The notes below the pieces were generated by a model that was not told the DNA's origin, did not search any database, and was given only the letters and a program-made list of their open reading frames with translations. 64,000 nt of DNA. Source: Dipylidium caninum. Lineage: Eukaryota; Platyhelminthes; Cestoda; Cyclophyllidea; Dipylidiidae. Numbering within the stretch: position 1 is the stretch's first letter; each line of letters starts with the position of its first letter. The stretch covers positions 434,001 through 498,000 of the forward strand of contig QEYB01000047.1 in NCBI GenBank assembly GCA_017562135.1, read 5' to 3'. The position numbers and the translations under genes are program-made. Positions 1-13,500 of this stretch are shown here, in pieces.

Positions 1-3000
1 ATTATTTCATCCTGTCGCTGTGCTATATTTTACTTCTCATTGCCGATCGTTGGGTGTTAACATGTCTCCTAGAGCATAACCGCTTACCTGCAACTTTCTG
101 GAAATCAAAATAACGCTGTCAAGTCCTTTGGTGAAGGCGTATTATTCGCTTGAGCTGCAAATTCAATCCCCTTAAGTAATTTTCGGAGAGCAGAGAAGAT
201 GGGTGCCTAGTCTAATAAAACATCTTGAGCACAGTCGTGAGGCCTTTGTTCAATTTGGGAAACTGCTCCAGCTATGAGGCGCAGTTATTGTTGCTTATAT
301 GCGTGTACAGTTCCTTTCTCAAGAAAACAACCTGAGCAAAGTGAAATTTGCTTCATTTGCTGTAGGCAGAGGAGCAACAATAATTTGAAGCATATAGATC
401 TAAAGTACTCAAGTTTTGAGTCTGAATATTGACGAAATCACTGACTCAAAAGAAATTTTCAATCCGAGACCACAAACCACTTATGTTGCCGTTAGTCGAA
501 GATGGTTTGTTTGAACCCCAGCATCTAATCGGTACGATTTTCTTAATCCAGATTTTCGTCCTAATTACATAAGGAGAGGCAGAATTACCAGTAAAGATTT
601 ACTTAAAAGGTCTGTGGTAAACTCTCGGGGGCTCAATGGTTGTGCAGCGTTCTTGGTGTCTAACAATTCTGGTTCGGAAACACTTTTTCGTCATTGGCTA
701 TCGTTGAACCAATCAACCAAATAGACTACGTCTACCAGTGATTTGGTTGGTTATCACCAAAGCCAATCATGTCATAGGGCTCAAAGGACTCTTGTTGATG
801 TTCCCCTACACGATTAAAATAAATGCCACTTCTTAGATGTCGGGAAGTTGAGATGGTAAGGGCTTGTTTCAAGATTGTTTCTCATTTCTCTGTGACGATG
901 AATTTATTGCCTTCTATACTATACTAGGGAATTACTTCCCCTGAACTGGACGCGGTAATTCCCACTTGAATGTAGGAGCCATTTTCTGGAACCATCTCCC
1001 CTCTCTCTTCGGCTGAATTGGCGATGGTTTGAATCCGTGTCATCGTAGATAAACACTGAGGCCCACGCCCGCTCACAGCTCCACAAACGACGAGCGCCAT
1101 TGAATAAACAAATCCGTTCGTAGGCGAGGTAGGAATAAATGCAGGTTGTATCAAGTAGGGCGTACTTCTATATTAATGGACTTGTTTGACAACACTTGAT
1201 TGATTGGGCTTGAAGAAGAACAGCGTTCTTTATCCTTTAATTTCCAACACTGCGACACGCAAGTAGAACGCCAAATCTAAACTGGACAACTTTGTAAATC
1301 TCAATGAAGTAATTTAGTGGAATTTCATTGTAAGCAGGTTAAACTAATAGTAATTTTCATTTATAGTGGCACAACATCGACGATTTACGGTTCTCACCAT
1401 CATCGTATTGTCATTGAATTCTGAAGGAAATTGGGCTCTAAGTTGAGGTTTTTTCGGTAGGCCTAGTATGAACCAGCTCTAAATTTTCACATGAGGCTCT
1501 GCCTTATGCATGGATTCCAAATTAACACCATGATCTCAAAAAGTAAAATAAAGTTATGCCAAACTGAGCCTTCTGACTTCAACCGCTTCTTTCACACACC
1601 CCGTCTGAATCGCCCAGTCTGGCACACCAACAATGATGCCGCTGAACCTGCCTAAAAAGCGATATGAATTCTAAAGAAAAATTACCGGTTTCGAGTAACG
1701 TGGAGCAATTCCACGTTAACCAACTCCACCTTCCTTTTTAATCACCACCCCCTCCTCGCCACTCTCCCGGTCTGTGTGGATAGAATGCTCTAGGATAGGA
1801 TGGAGGTTGATATAGCGTTAACCTAGCTGAAGGCGCTCGCTTTTTTCAGCCTCAAATACTACTGATACAAGATTGTTGACTATAAGACGATGATTAATAA
1901 AGCCCCTTGGAAAAACGCCTACGCCGTACTGGCATGCGCACGCGCTGCACTGGCACGCACTTGGGTAGGAGTGGAGACAGAGAACGAAGGTGGGCGGGAG
2001 AGAGGGGGGAGCTTTGTCCTCTCCCGGCATGTCCATACAGGTATCGTCCTCGTCTTGTATGGCCTTGATGATACACTGGCGTCTGTTTGGATGGACGGGA
2101 GACTGCTCGACCTCTAAGGCATCTGGTCTGGACCCTGAACGCAGTGAAGACGCAGCATCGTTTTGTCTGGTATGCATGTCAATTAAGTATAATGAATGGG
2201 AACCAATGGCAGTTCAATTTGTTATTCGCCTACCCGCCATTAACTGCCTAATAACGTACACAACGTCAGTCCCGTCTAGGGGCTCTCGGCTCATTTGCGT
2301 CCAACTCCGGGTACGGGTTGAGAGCGTTAAGCTCGTTGAAGCGGAGAATCATAAGGGGATACGCTATGGTGGCCATTAACACGATAATTTATCTGCATGT
2401 AGTACCATGATTCCATCTTAATGGCATACATTATTCGTACGGACTTTTTCCACTGCACTTTAAGAGGGTGGGTGGGTAGGTCAAGCGAATTAAACTTGAG
2501 GCGTGGTTGATATCGTCTGTTTATCTAATGAAAAATTCGATGGATCCTGGTGGATTGTCGATTGCCTTACCAACACCGTCGTAGACACCACGTCGTTTCG
2601 AGGTTAGATGGGCGGATAAAAAGGAGGCTGGACGAAAAACGCAACAGGTGTGTTGGTTGGGAAGTGGGTCACACATGAACTGCCCTAACGCGCCGACCCA
2701 GAAAACTCCACCCGTCTTGTTCTCTTCCTCTCCCCTCCCATACTGTGGCTCGTCCTGTCCTGCCCTGCCCGCAGCCTTCCTTTTCCCTCGCCTTGCCCAC
2801 ACCGGCTCTGCCCTAACAGACGTTTTGACTGTTTGGGAAGGCGTCAGCAGCGTTTCGTCACGCACACAGAACCTCCCTTTTTAATTTCAAAGTACCACCG
2901 CTATTTTCAACGATTGCAACACTTTAGTGCTTTTACTCAATTGATCGACTTGACGATTTTATCATTACTGGCATGTCACCATCCTAACAACAGCCGTGGT

Positions 3001-4249
3001 GGTTTGGAGACGACGAGTAGGGTCTTCCTTTTCCGTAGACTATTCCGCTCCACTTTAATGATAAGATGTCTTATGAAATCGGGTCGGTCCAAACGCTCAA
3101 CCGCCTTCCACGCATATGCTTTTTTTCATTGAATAAAGATTCCGCGTCTGCTTTAAGTTTAATAAACTTCTATTTACTTGCACATACTCTAATTAGGAAG
3201 GATTAAAAAAGGGAGTTTATCCACCAGTTCCGCCTTCTTCGTATCAGCAAACTCATGGATAGACAATAATTTATAGTGATAGTAGCCATTCAGTGCAGTA
3301 CTGTACTGACGAGGTTATAAGTTGGGTCATCTTGTCAATTACCTTAAAACCAATGACTAATAGAAATTTGAGTATTCTGCCCTTCCACCTTTCTCTCCCA
3401 CAGGGCATCTTGAAGTAGACGGAATGTTAGAAGTACCTCCTTGCCAGGCCTGTGTCTATGTCATCCGATTATCCCAAACATTCCAAAGATCTTAAATGGG
3501 GGGTTACCCTATTTCAAAATTTCGCATTGTTTAATATCATCCACTGGTAGCATTGGTTGCCTTTATGGAATGACAAGTTTACACAAAGGGTTGTGCTGTC
3601 TAGCCCATTTTCTCTGAGTGGATTTACTTAATGGACAGGCGCACCACCGAGTGTTGGTGGACCAGGTGGTCATGATGATGATATATGGGGGACCACAGAG
3701 ATGCTAGGAGCCGCCATGGTGGCAGGCACATCACTGACGGCGTCAAAAGGTCATACTGCTGAGTGCCTGCTAGTCTCCTCGTTCCGTGATTGTTGTCTTC
3801 ATCATTGCCCACAAGACTGCACGCGCGCATCATTATTCGCCCAACTACTGCCTGCCATCATAAAAAGCGTTTTCTGGGCTGCGTTAAATATGGCAGACCC
3901 TCTCTTTCACCACTGTGGCTGCTCGTGGAATTGGACTCGTACAACTTACATCACACCACCCCAATCAAACAGAAATGTGGGGTTAGTTTTTCCCCTTTTT
4001 ACTGGGAAAGAAAAATGCGGTGGAAGGAAATATAGACTTAAGTTGAAAAAGTCCGGAGCAAGTCGAGAAAAACAAAGTAGGAGTAACTTTCTCGACGGCC
4101 TATTGTTCTCTGTGAGCAGTGTATTTGTCTGTATATGTGAGTGTGAGAGAGAGGGAATAAGCAAGGAGCTATGATTAATGCATATTTGGTGGAAAAGAAG
4201 TGAAAGCGTGACAACCTTACATTTTATCGCTTGTTCTCTCTCTGCCCAG
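1..4249. other. Upstream non-coding region or long Notch intron
   Basis: No EGF-type cysteine pattern, domain or convincing splice-flanked exon could be found on either strand. Exon 4250-4501 starts in the middle of the protein with a split codon, so at least one more Notch exon must lie upstream. This stretch is therefore most simply a long intron of that gene. Open frames around 1.8-2.9 kb overlap one another in several frames within a GC-richer patch and look like chance frames. Confidence 0.6.
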
Positions 4250-4501
4250 ACGCCGCCAATGTGTGCGACGCGCAGCCCTGTAAAAACGGTGCGACATGCC
4301 GGGAACGCGTGATTCCGCAGAGCATCTACTTTGAGCCACGAAACCTCTTGCCATACGAGTGCAACTGTCCCTTCGGGTGGGAGGGGGTCAACTGCACTGT
4401 CAACGTCGACGACTGCAAGGGAAATCCCTGTCTTAATGGGGGACAGTGCGAGGATCGGCCTAATGCCCAGTTCGTGTGCCATTGCAGAGAGGGCTTCATC
4501 G
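4250..4501 (+). CDS. notch: Notch exon a: two EGF-like repeats
   Basis: The acceptor tctgcccag precedes 4250 and the donor G|gtgagt follows 4501; both ends are phase 1. It encodes one complete EGF repeat (Cys at residues 6, 11, 17, 38, 40, 49) and most of a second (Cys at 56, 61, 67, 77, 79), with the usual PCxNGxxC and CxCxxGWxGxxC spacing. The last cysteine of the second repeat is in the next exon. The first repeat has a long loop between its third and fourth cysteines. Confidence 0.93.
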
Positions 4502-7500
4502 GTGAGTATCTTGTGCTGTACTACTATTTAAAGAAAATAGTAGCAGGTGGAGCCGGTATAGAAGAAGTCTGACGTTGAATCACTTGTACCGTGTGCTATC
4601 TTTGCAACTCATTCTGCACTAATCGGCGCGTCTACGAGAGAGTGTAAGGCAATTTTTGAGCGGTGCCATTTTATTAGAGCTCTGGGAGCACTGGGCGCAC
4701 TCGGTCTGATTTATTATTTAAGCATTCTGCCTTAATGTAGCTCGTCACATGCGTAATTATCGTTTAATTCAATTTGTATCCAAAACGCTACTCCCATCTG
4801 TTGAAACCGCCTTCAGTGACATTCGAAAAGGAGGCACCTGGTAGTCCGGCCAGCCTTGGTCTACGGTGGTTTTTCAAAAGGCGATGAAATTGATGGTTGG
4901 TAAAAAGGCTCGCGGATAATGTAGAGACTGTAAGTCGAATATTCGGTTAAGTAAGGCTGGGCACTCGGATGAAATAGAAAACTAAGAAGGGCCGCACCTT
5001 TCAAACGTTCAAAGAATAAAACTTCAACATGTACACTGAACTATTTCCTTCAATCTCATTGTTGGGCCACAAAAGGAATCTACCCAAAACAAGACATCAC
5101 TCTCAGTGCCAGATCATTTAACCTGGAAGTAAATAATGCCAAAAGTTAATCTCCAGTCTAGAAAGGCGAGTCTCCAAGGCTGGAGACAAAACCAACTACT
5201 CTATCTTAACGTGACTTTGCCTTGAAATTTGTGGACGGAGGCGCTAAGCTGTTGTAAATTTCCAAAATCTCGTTAGTCGTAGCTCTTGCTCCTTTAGGGT
5301 AATAGTGCTTTCTTGGATGAGGGAATGAAGGGTGTGAAAAGACAATTGTAATGTAGAATGGTTTGTCATGCAGGTGACAGAGGAACTTTGTGCGTTATTC
5401 TCTGGGCTTCAGAGTTAACGAAGGGCGGAAATTAGTGCCTTTTGGTCTCGAGGAGAAGCTCGCTAAACGAAGACAAGAGAATGGGCAGGGATGTTTTAAA
5501 TATCTCACAAATTCTCTTTTTAAATTAGATTTAGTGAGTTTTGCGTAAACTTGTCGAGGCACTGGTAGAATCGAAGTGTTGTTCCTCCCTTGTAGTCAAC
5601 TTAAATTGACTTTGAAAGATTCCTCGTCACCATCGCCTGTTAAATATATCGTCTAAAAACGAGGAGATCTGTGTTAAATTAGGTCGAGTGAAGAAGTTAT
5701 ACCACTCAAAACTCGGTGGGTCAGATTTAAAAGAAGGTTGGCCGATTTGGTCGCAAATTCATGAATGTCGACTGTCAGGCCAGTAGATAAAGCGATTGAG
5801 TAGGCTCCTGACATCTTCATGCAGTAGATTTGCTAAGAGTATATGATGGGGCACATCATACGAGATTATTACTCTAGTCTCAAGAAGGTATGTCTTAAAT
5901 TCTGTTGTCCGATCATATGACCGCGATTTTGACAAAAGTGACGCCAACTTGAGCGTTTGGCGCTGCGTCAATTGCCTAACTGTGCCTCACTCCAAAAGTG
6001 ACTTTTGAGTGAGTGGTTTCCATGCGACTTTGGAAGTATGCCTCATATTCACTATTTTGGCTGCAACCGACTCTGCCAACTCTCCGCCCTAAAATTATCA
6101 TCAACACTTATCTGGTACCTTGTTCATTCGAGACGATGGAACAATTGTCCCTCAAACGACCGAATAACAGCATCAAAGGAATTTCTTTACAACACCGCGA
6201 CAGAGGGCGTTTATGTTAGGCCTGTGTATAATAGAACGCCTTCAGCGTGCGTTGAGACCCTGGCTGTGCCTTCGTCACCGGTCTCCACGAGTCTTCGAGA
6301 TGCATACCTTGTGAACACCTTGGCAGGACAATTCGACCAAGTCTTTGTCATGCAACATATGCTGCATTCACCTGTTTATCGTTTAACCATCCCGCCCATA
6401 TTCACGCATCCACCACAAGGTTTATGAGGATGTCGCTTTCCCATCGCCTTCAACAGCATACTTGGGAGTTCTCAAGCACTATCGGAGTATATCAGGAATG
6501 GAAGCATGTAGCTCTTTTTCTTAAGGCCAAAAGTGTGAATACCGCGATCCCTGCTTGGACTCACCATGCCGAAATAATGGACGCTGCAACTCTTCGCCTC
6601 TCGGTACCTACCAATGCATTTGTCCGCGGTGGTACGAAGGGCAGAACTGTGAAAAGGCAAGTTCTGTTGTCTTAACCCGTTTTTGCCTTGTTTCTAACTT
6701 GTCAGCCTTTTGTCTTCCTCCTCGCGCCAATACACTTTCAGTGGGCATCCCACTGTTAAATGTCAGTTATATGATGTGTGTTTATGTGTGTTTGCGTTGA
6801 TTGCTTCTGCTTTTACTGCTACGACATCTCGTTACTGCACACATGATTTTGTGATGGAAGGCAGCTTATACGGTGAAGCAGAGGCTTTTCTTTAGTGCTA
6901 ATTTTTCCGTAATGATTTCTACGAACGAAGGCAGACGCACCTGATGTGTGTAACCACTTGAAACACGAGGCACAAAAGGTACCTGAATCTGGGAGCGAAG
7001 AGTGTCTATCCCCGGGGGTTTAAGCCGCTTTCGAAAGTTTCTTGCCTGTTGGTTTGTCCTACTTTCTTTTTTAACCTCCATTTGAGAAGTGAAGTCATTG
7101 GAAGGGCACGATGTGGTGTGGTGTCTATTTAGATTTGCCTATACGCACAGGAGCGACCGAATGGCGTGTGTTTCGAGCACTTCTTACTTCAAATGGTGTT
7201 AGTCTCGGTCGCAGGTTTGGCGAGCTGTCACGATTCCAGAAGGAGTGCTAGACTGTCATCCCATTCACTTAGGGGTTAAATTTGTGAAATTCTAGAAACA
7301 AGTTGATCAGATTTTCACATGCCTAACTTTCGAGGCCATTCAAATTACCCAAAATTGATCTTTACTAATCTCTGTTTACACATTGCAGGCCAAAATGCCC
7401 TGCGAATCGACGCACAATCAGTGTCGTCAAGGCACCTGTGAGACGCTTTACGAGGTCTTCGAGACTCGAGTGCAAAATCAGAGCAAGACGGCCTCGCGTA

Positions 7501-10500
7501 TTTCGGGCTTTCGGTGCAATTGCCATCCCGGCTGGACGGGTATCTTTTGCGACCGAACCTTCGACTTGTGCCAAGATCACCAGTGCCAAAATGGCGCTCA
7601 TTGCATCGGCATGGGCGACCACTACGAATGCGACTGTCTCGAAGGTGAGTTTTGTCTCAATAAGTCAACTGATGGTTTAACGATTCTTCGGAAGTATGGA
7701 TGCGTAGCAATAGTTAGCTGTTCTCGTGGTAAAAATTCACTCATTATATGGATATTACTTCCACTTCTACAACTAAGATAGTTATTTTTGGCGTAGGGGA
7801 CAATTTTTATCGCTTAAAGCAAGTTCTCTTTATTCCTCAATCTTATGGATTGGAATACGGTGGATTTGTAGGCAAAAAACGTTGAGGACACAAAGGAGGG
7901 CCTTAAAAATCCCACCTCTGCCACACCCAACACATTTCCTGTCCCCTTCTTTCCTTGAAAAGATGTATTCCACTTTAAAAGTTCCGAAAAGTAGGTGTGG
8001 GCATCGTTAACCATGCATTTTCTTATTGATCTCAGGCTTTGAAGGCGTCCTCTGCGAAAAGAGGACAAATCTCTCTATCTCGAACCAAGTCAACAGGAGG
8101 CGAGATGCCTCAAACGACCTGGAAGAAAAGTGTGTAATCCTTGGTTGCGATACAACCGGCGTATCGACTGGCTTTTGTTCCGGACGGTGTATTCAAGCTG
8201 GATGCTTTAACCAAGACCAGTTGAACACTTGTAGGACTTGGATTGATTGTTTAGAAGCGACAAAGTCGGAATTTGAAGTTGGACAAGCGACCTGCGTTGA
8301 ACGTTTCCGCGACGGCGTCTGCGATCACGAGTGCGCTATATCCAGTTGCTTTTACGACGGATTCGACTGCACCGACGCTGGGTAGGCTCAGTTTAACTGA
8401 TTTATTGATGACTTATTCTTCCTCCGCCTGAAACGTATAGTTATTTTTCCTCTGTCCATTTGCCATCCCGGTGAGACTGAGATACCGAAAGCCTACTCAA
8501 CTCCACGTCGGATTGTTTACATTTTTTTACTTTTGTCCATACAGGCTGACATGCCGTTTATCTCCATGGGATACACAGCGCTAAATCATTCTGCGTGCAT
8601 CGGAGGCGGTACAGAGAGGGAGGGAAAGACATCGCGACCAAACATGATTTTGCCTACTTTTGTTTCTGTGGCTTACTTTGTGCGCAACCTCACCTCTTGT
8701 AGAGTCGCCATGTAGCCGCGATAACGATGAATAGCCTCAGGATTTGTGGAATTAAGTAGCAATTTGGAAAGTGGAACTCGAGCCAAATGCACTTAAAATA
8801 ACCCTCTGTTCTCCACTCAGCACGATTTCTTGATGGTAGAGATGTGAGACCAACCGGCAAATCTGATGTTACTTCAAGCCTGTGAGACAGTGTGGTTACA
8901 TCTTTACCGATACAGTCCTTTCACGCCCATGGCTTCGTATCTAATGCCGAACAGGTCCTGTTGAGAAAGTTTCGCAAAATCACGTAATGCTGCTGCCAAA
9001 TCACCGAGGCCGCAATAAGCATAATCAAGATTGTTTCAGATAAGCAGGCAAAGAGGCAGGCAGGCGAGTGGCTCGGTGGGCAAAAAGACGGGGAGGCAGT
9101 GCGAAAGCATCGATTTTCACATGGCCTCTTGCATGTTCATAAAGCATTTCTTATGTTCGAAAATAAACTGTTCATTGGTATTTGGCAGTGTACTGTTATT
9201 TTACATGCACACCCAGCAGTTCTCTTCCGGTCTTGTGCTCTCAGAGAATGCGCTAAAAGCATACACCGCTGTGCTGCCGGCAAGATTCTCATCTCTTCAG
9301 TGACCTCCCTGTAAACAAATGTTTTCGTCTCCACTCAGTTCTCTTCACCGGGAGGACACTTTGGTGCAGTAGTTATAAGCACAATCTCCGTAAGCACTCG
9401 ATTTTCAGAGCTTTGGTGTGGTTACCCATCAGGAAGAATGAATTCAGGGTCAAGACGCTTCCGCGGGCGCAGGTTGAGAATGAAAGTCGTCACTTTACGG
9501 CATTATCCAAGCGCTCGCAAATGTCCACCGAGTAGGACAGAGGTTGTCCATCTTCGCAGTTGCGAAAAACGTTGATCTTTTAACAGCTACTTGTTTATTT
9601 ACGGAAATGTTAAACCGATGATTTACGGCATTGAAGTTAACTCACCTTGCTACAAATAGCCCGGTATCATTATCGAATGTCACTTTGCACATCGGAGATC
9701 CAGCTCACCTTCAAGGCATAGAAAAATAGGATAAAACATCTTAAACAAACTTTAACTCGAGACAAAACTGGCCAAAGAGGTACACTTGGAGGCAGTGTGC
9801 TGAGAACCGTGTGGGTTGGCTTATATCGCATCGTTTTGTAAAGTTCTACTCTCGCCCTGTACCGTGTCCAGTAGTGATTTATTCGTTTCATCTGTTAGTG
9901 AGAGTTGAGCGCAAAATTTATTAAATGATAAGTTTCGTAGTTTTTTTGACTGGCATGTATCTTGATAAGCACAGGAGCTTAAGTGTCACTGCTAGTCGAT
10001 CATCCTTTTGTGTTCCCCTCGGCTTTTATTACCTTCACAGTCGTAAATCACGAGAACGTGGGAATATCCAGCCTCTTCGTAGGTGCCTAATTAGGCACAC
10101 ACATGCGGTGAAAGTTTATTCATGTGATGCAGTGCAGTACAGTAGGGCAGAGCCCATTACTCTTTCCATTTGCAATCTTCAAACTGAGAGAGTACCTCGG
10201 CCTTTATACCCGTAGATCAACCTGTCCCACAGAGCAGCACTGCACCGCAATTTACGGTGACGGTGTTTGTCATGCGGAGTGCAACGTCCCTGTTTGTGGG
10301 TTTGATGGCGGAGACTGTACGGCCACTATCGACTCGAGTTTTCCCCAAGTTGACCATATCCGGACGGGTTATATTGGCTTCATTCTTGACACGGACAAAT
10401 TCACCTATTCCAAAATGGAGCGGAAACTTCTAGCACACGTTGCTGATTTTCTGCGTGCTGTTGTCCGACCGGCTATTGACATTACAACTCACCAACCTGT

Positions 10501-13500
10501 CATTATTGATGTGAACGGTGGTGCACGCATTCGTGTAAGTTTTTAATTGCTGGCACATGGCAAGAGCCTACTAGCTTGTTCCAAGTAAGAATTATTTTTT
10601 TCAGGTGGCCTTCAAAGTTGATCTCCTACCCGAAGGCTTTCAAGCTAGCCCCGGAGAGATCTACGAATCGATGGATCAAGCAACACACAGTTTAAAGGCG
10701 GCACTGAATGCAAAATCGATTGGTTTTCCTCTTCCCGTCGCCCAACTGTGGGCAGCAAATGATCCCTACGGTCCTCCACCAGGAGAAGCCACCCCAACCC
10801 CGTCTGGCCGTTTACCATTTTTTCAATCGAAGGACGCGATTGGTCTCTATATCGTTCTATGCGTTCTCTCTGGAGGTAAGCCCATCTGTAATTAGTCGAA
10901 CAGTTTACCATCTTACAGGCTGATAGGATTTTTGCGTTGTCGGTTAGTATTTCATGCAAACGTAACTTTTCTTCAATTTTTAGGTAATGCGTGTGAAATT
11001 GTGGGAGGGAGGGGGTGAAAGAGGGGGGATGGGTGGACACGGAAGCCAGATAGATCCCTGGGGAGAGGTGGACCCATTTATATATAAACATGATATTAAG
11101 TTACAGTTCTGATGTAGCCAGGCACAGGGAAATAATTTTTGCATACTATCCTAATGTGTTGTCGCTCCACATCTCAGGTCGTCTGGCAATTTAAAAACAA
11201 AATTGTATGCCACTGGGTCGTAAGACCTTGTTGCTAAGGTACGGTCATAAGCGTTAAATCAGACGCACCAAACGGCAAAACACTCATCACGTCTTGGAAT
11301 GAAATTTAAGCAACGGAGGACATGGCCGACGATTCTATCATTAATACTAGTTTCGAAGCAACTTTAGCAGTAGGTATCCAAATAGGCTCTACTCCTTATT
11401 AATCGATCCGAATCTCCTAGGATAGTGTCAACGTCAAAATTTTGGAATATTGGAGGTACCGTAGAATTGACGTGCTCCTTTCGCCATAAAATCACGGAAT
11501 TGCGTGTTACGTAGCGTGTTTAAAATGGATGCCGTCAAAAATTTTGAATGAGAAATAGCCTTGACGTCTGAGATCCTCTGATTGGGCAACTTCACAGCAA
11601 ATGAAGACGGAGAAATCAACGGACATCATTTGCAGACGGACAGTTGTATGCACATGGAATAAGTAGATTGTCTCGTCACCAATATGATTTTTACGTGTTT
11701 CACAAAGTACAAACAACATTCTGTAATATTTCACATAGTATAGTTTCTATCATCTTCCTAGCTGTGTACTTGGGCGTAAGAGAACAGGGGTAATGGGATG
11801 AAGCACCTTTTTTTCTTGTAGTCATGGAATCGGAGTGAAGAAAAACTTAGTACGTATGGGGGGGGGGTGAATATTTAAAATCCAAAATCCTGTTTTTCAC
11901 TCCATCTACCTCACGTCCACGCAGATGAAACATGGACGAGACGTTTGTCACCACCCTCGTGTTTCCATTGCAATTCATAACCACTAATTAGTTCTTATAT
12001 CCAACCAACTAGTCCATCCTTCTTCCATGCAAGCGAAAGAAGAAGGAGACCAGTCTTGTCTCACAAAAGAGACGCGATGATTTTTCGGCCTCAGCGGAGA
12101 TCACAGCCTTCTTGGTGATAAAGTGAGCTCAAGTTGCAATTTTTTGCCTCAGAACGACAGGTTTAGCTGGTAAAATTGTAAAACGCCTCAAATGTTACCG
12201 CTTATCTTGAAATCGCTATATTAGAAGACTAAGAAAGCCGAGAACCATGTGGCACTCGAGGACATAACATGAATTATTTCGAAAACGTTGAGATCGGGTG
12301 CTTTTACGTAGTTGTTCATCCATTTGTGGTGGCAGATAAAACGTTAGTCAACTCACGTTCCCACTATTTCTCTCCCTTGGTTGTTCTCCAGATGCATCTC
12401 AACTGAGTAAAGACGATGTTACCGTTGTAGATAAAGTAACTAACCAAGTGAGTACCCATTGCCGAGGATATCACCCGCAAGTTGGAAATGTATTTCATCT
12501 TCAATGACTGATTCGAAAATTAATCACAATTTTGTCAAAAAATAATCGCTTTGACCTTGAGATCTCGAAGGCTCATTGGCTAGGGCAGTTACATTAGAAC
12601 AAACGCAATCGTCCGTTTTCTCTTCTCATTTTGCGACAGGGAGCTCCCAACATTTCGTAGTCCCTCAGTGTTCCCAGTTGTCGGCGGCAAATTGTGGCAG
12701 TCCCTCGGATGGTGTTCCCTTCTCTGCTGTCTGTTATTGTTGCGAAGAGCATTTGCATTCGTCTATATGCGAGGGTGCTAATTCTGTTGTGGCATCTGTT
12801 GCTGTCTCTTCTAACCTCAGATGACAGTTTCTATTAAAGATAGGTTCCTCACGCGGGTACAATTGTACCCACAGAGTGCCATCACCCTCCTCCCTACCGC
12901 TTCTAGATGGTAGTCTGAGAGGAAACTCAATCACCGACGTGTTAAAGAGCCTAACGGACCACAGCCATTGTGGCTAACAGCACACAGCTAAAGCAATCAT
13001 CCTTTTATTCTTGCAGCCGTGATAATCCTCCTCGTCTTTATCGTGATTCAACGTCGACCTTGGAAACAGGCGCGTAAACGAGTTCGAACCCATGGAATCT
13101 GGTGGCCACCATCGCTTTTCTTCCCTTCTAGTGGGGGTGGTGGAAGTAGCAGCGCCAGTGACGGACATGCCAGAGCCCCCATTCTTTCCACAGATCCCGG
13201 AATCCTTCTACAACAAGGTCATAAACATGCCTCGAAGACTGCCACCTCCCAATTGGAAGAGCTACTTCATCCTGGTGGAAAGCGGGCTAGATATTCACCC
13301 TCCACATCGGTGCGTATTTTACTTCCATTTCTCAAGATTTTCCTATTTCACTCCTCTCTCCACTAGTTCTTGTTTATTTCTTATTACTGTGAGCCAAAAA
13401 GTGGAGGGTTACTCAATTTTGTCCCACACTTTCTGAGTATGTAAACTTAAGAGATGATACAGAAGGTTGACTAACTGATAAAGAACGAAAAACAGGAAAA

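Noticed and set aside
1818..2379. Overlapping frames of 75-129 codons on both strands in the 5' region
   Set aside because: All are in a GC-richer patch, overlap each other on both strands, and contain no domain-like pattern.
6005..6427. 140-codon frame before Notch exon b
   Set aside because: No EGF cysteine spacing, no suitable splice sites, and it overlaps another frame of similar quality.
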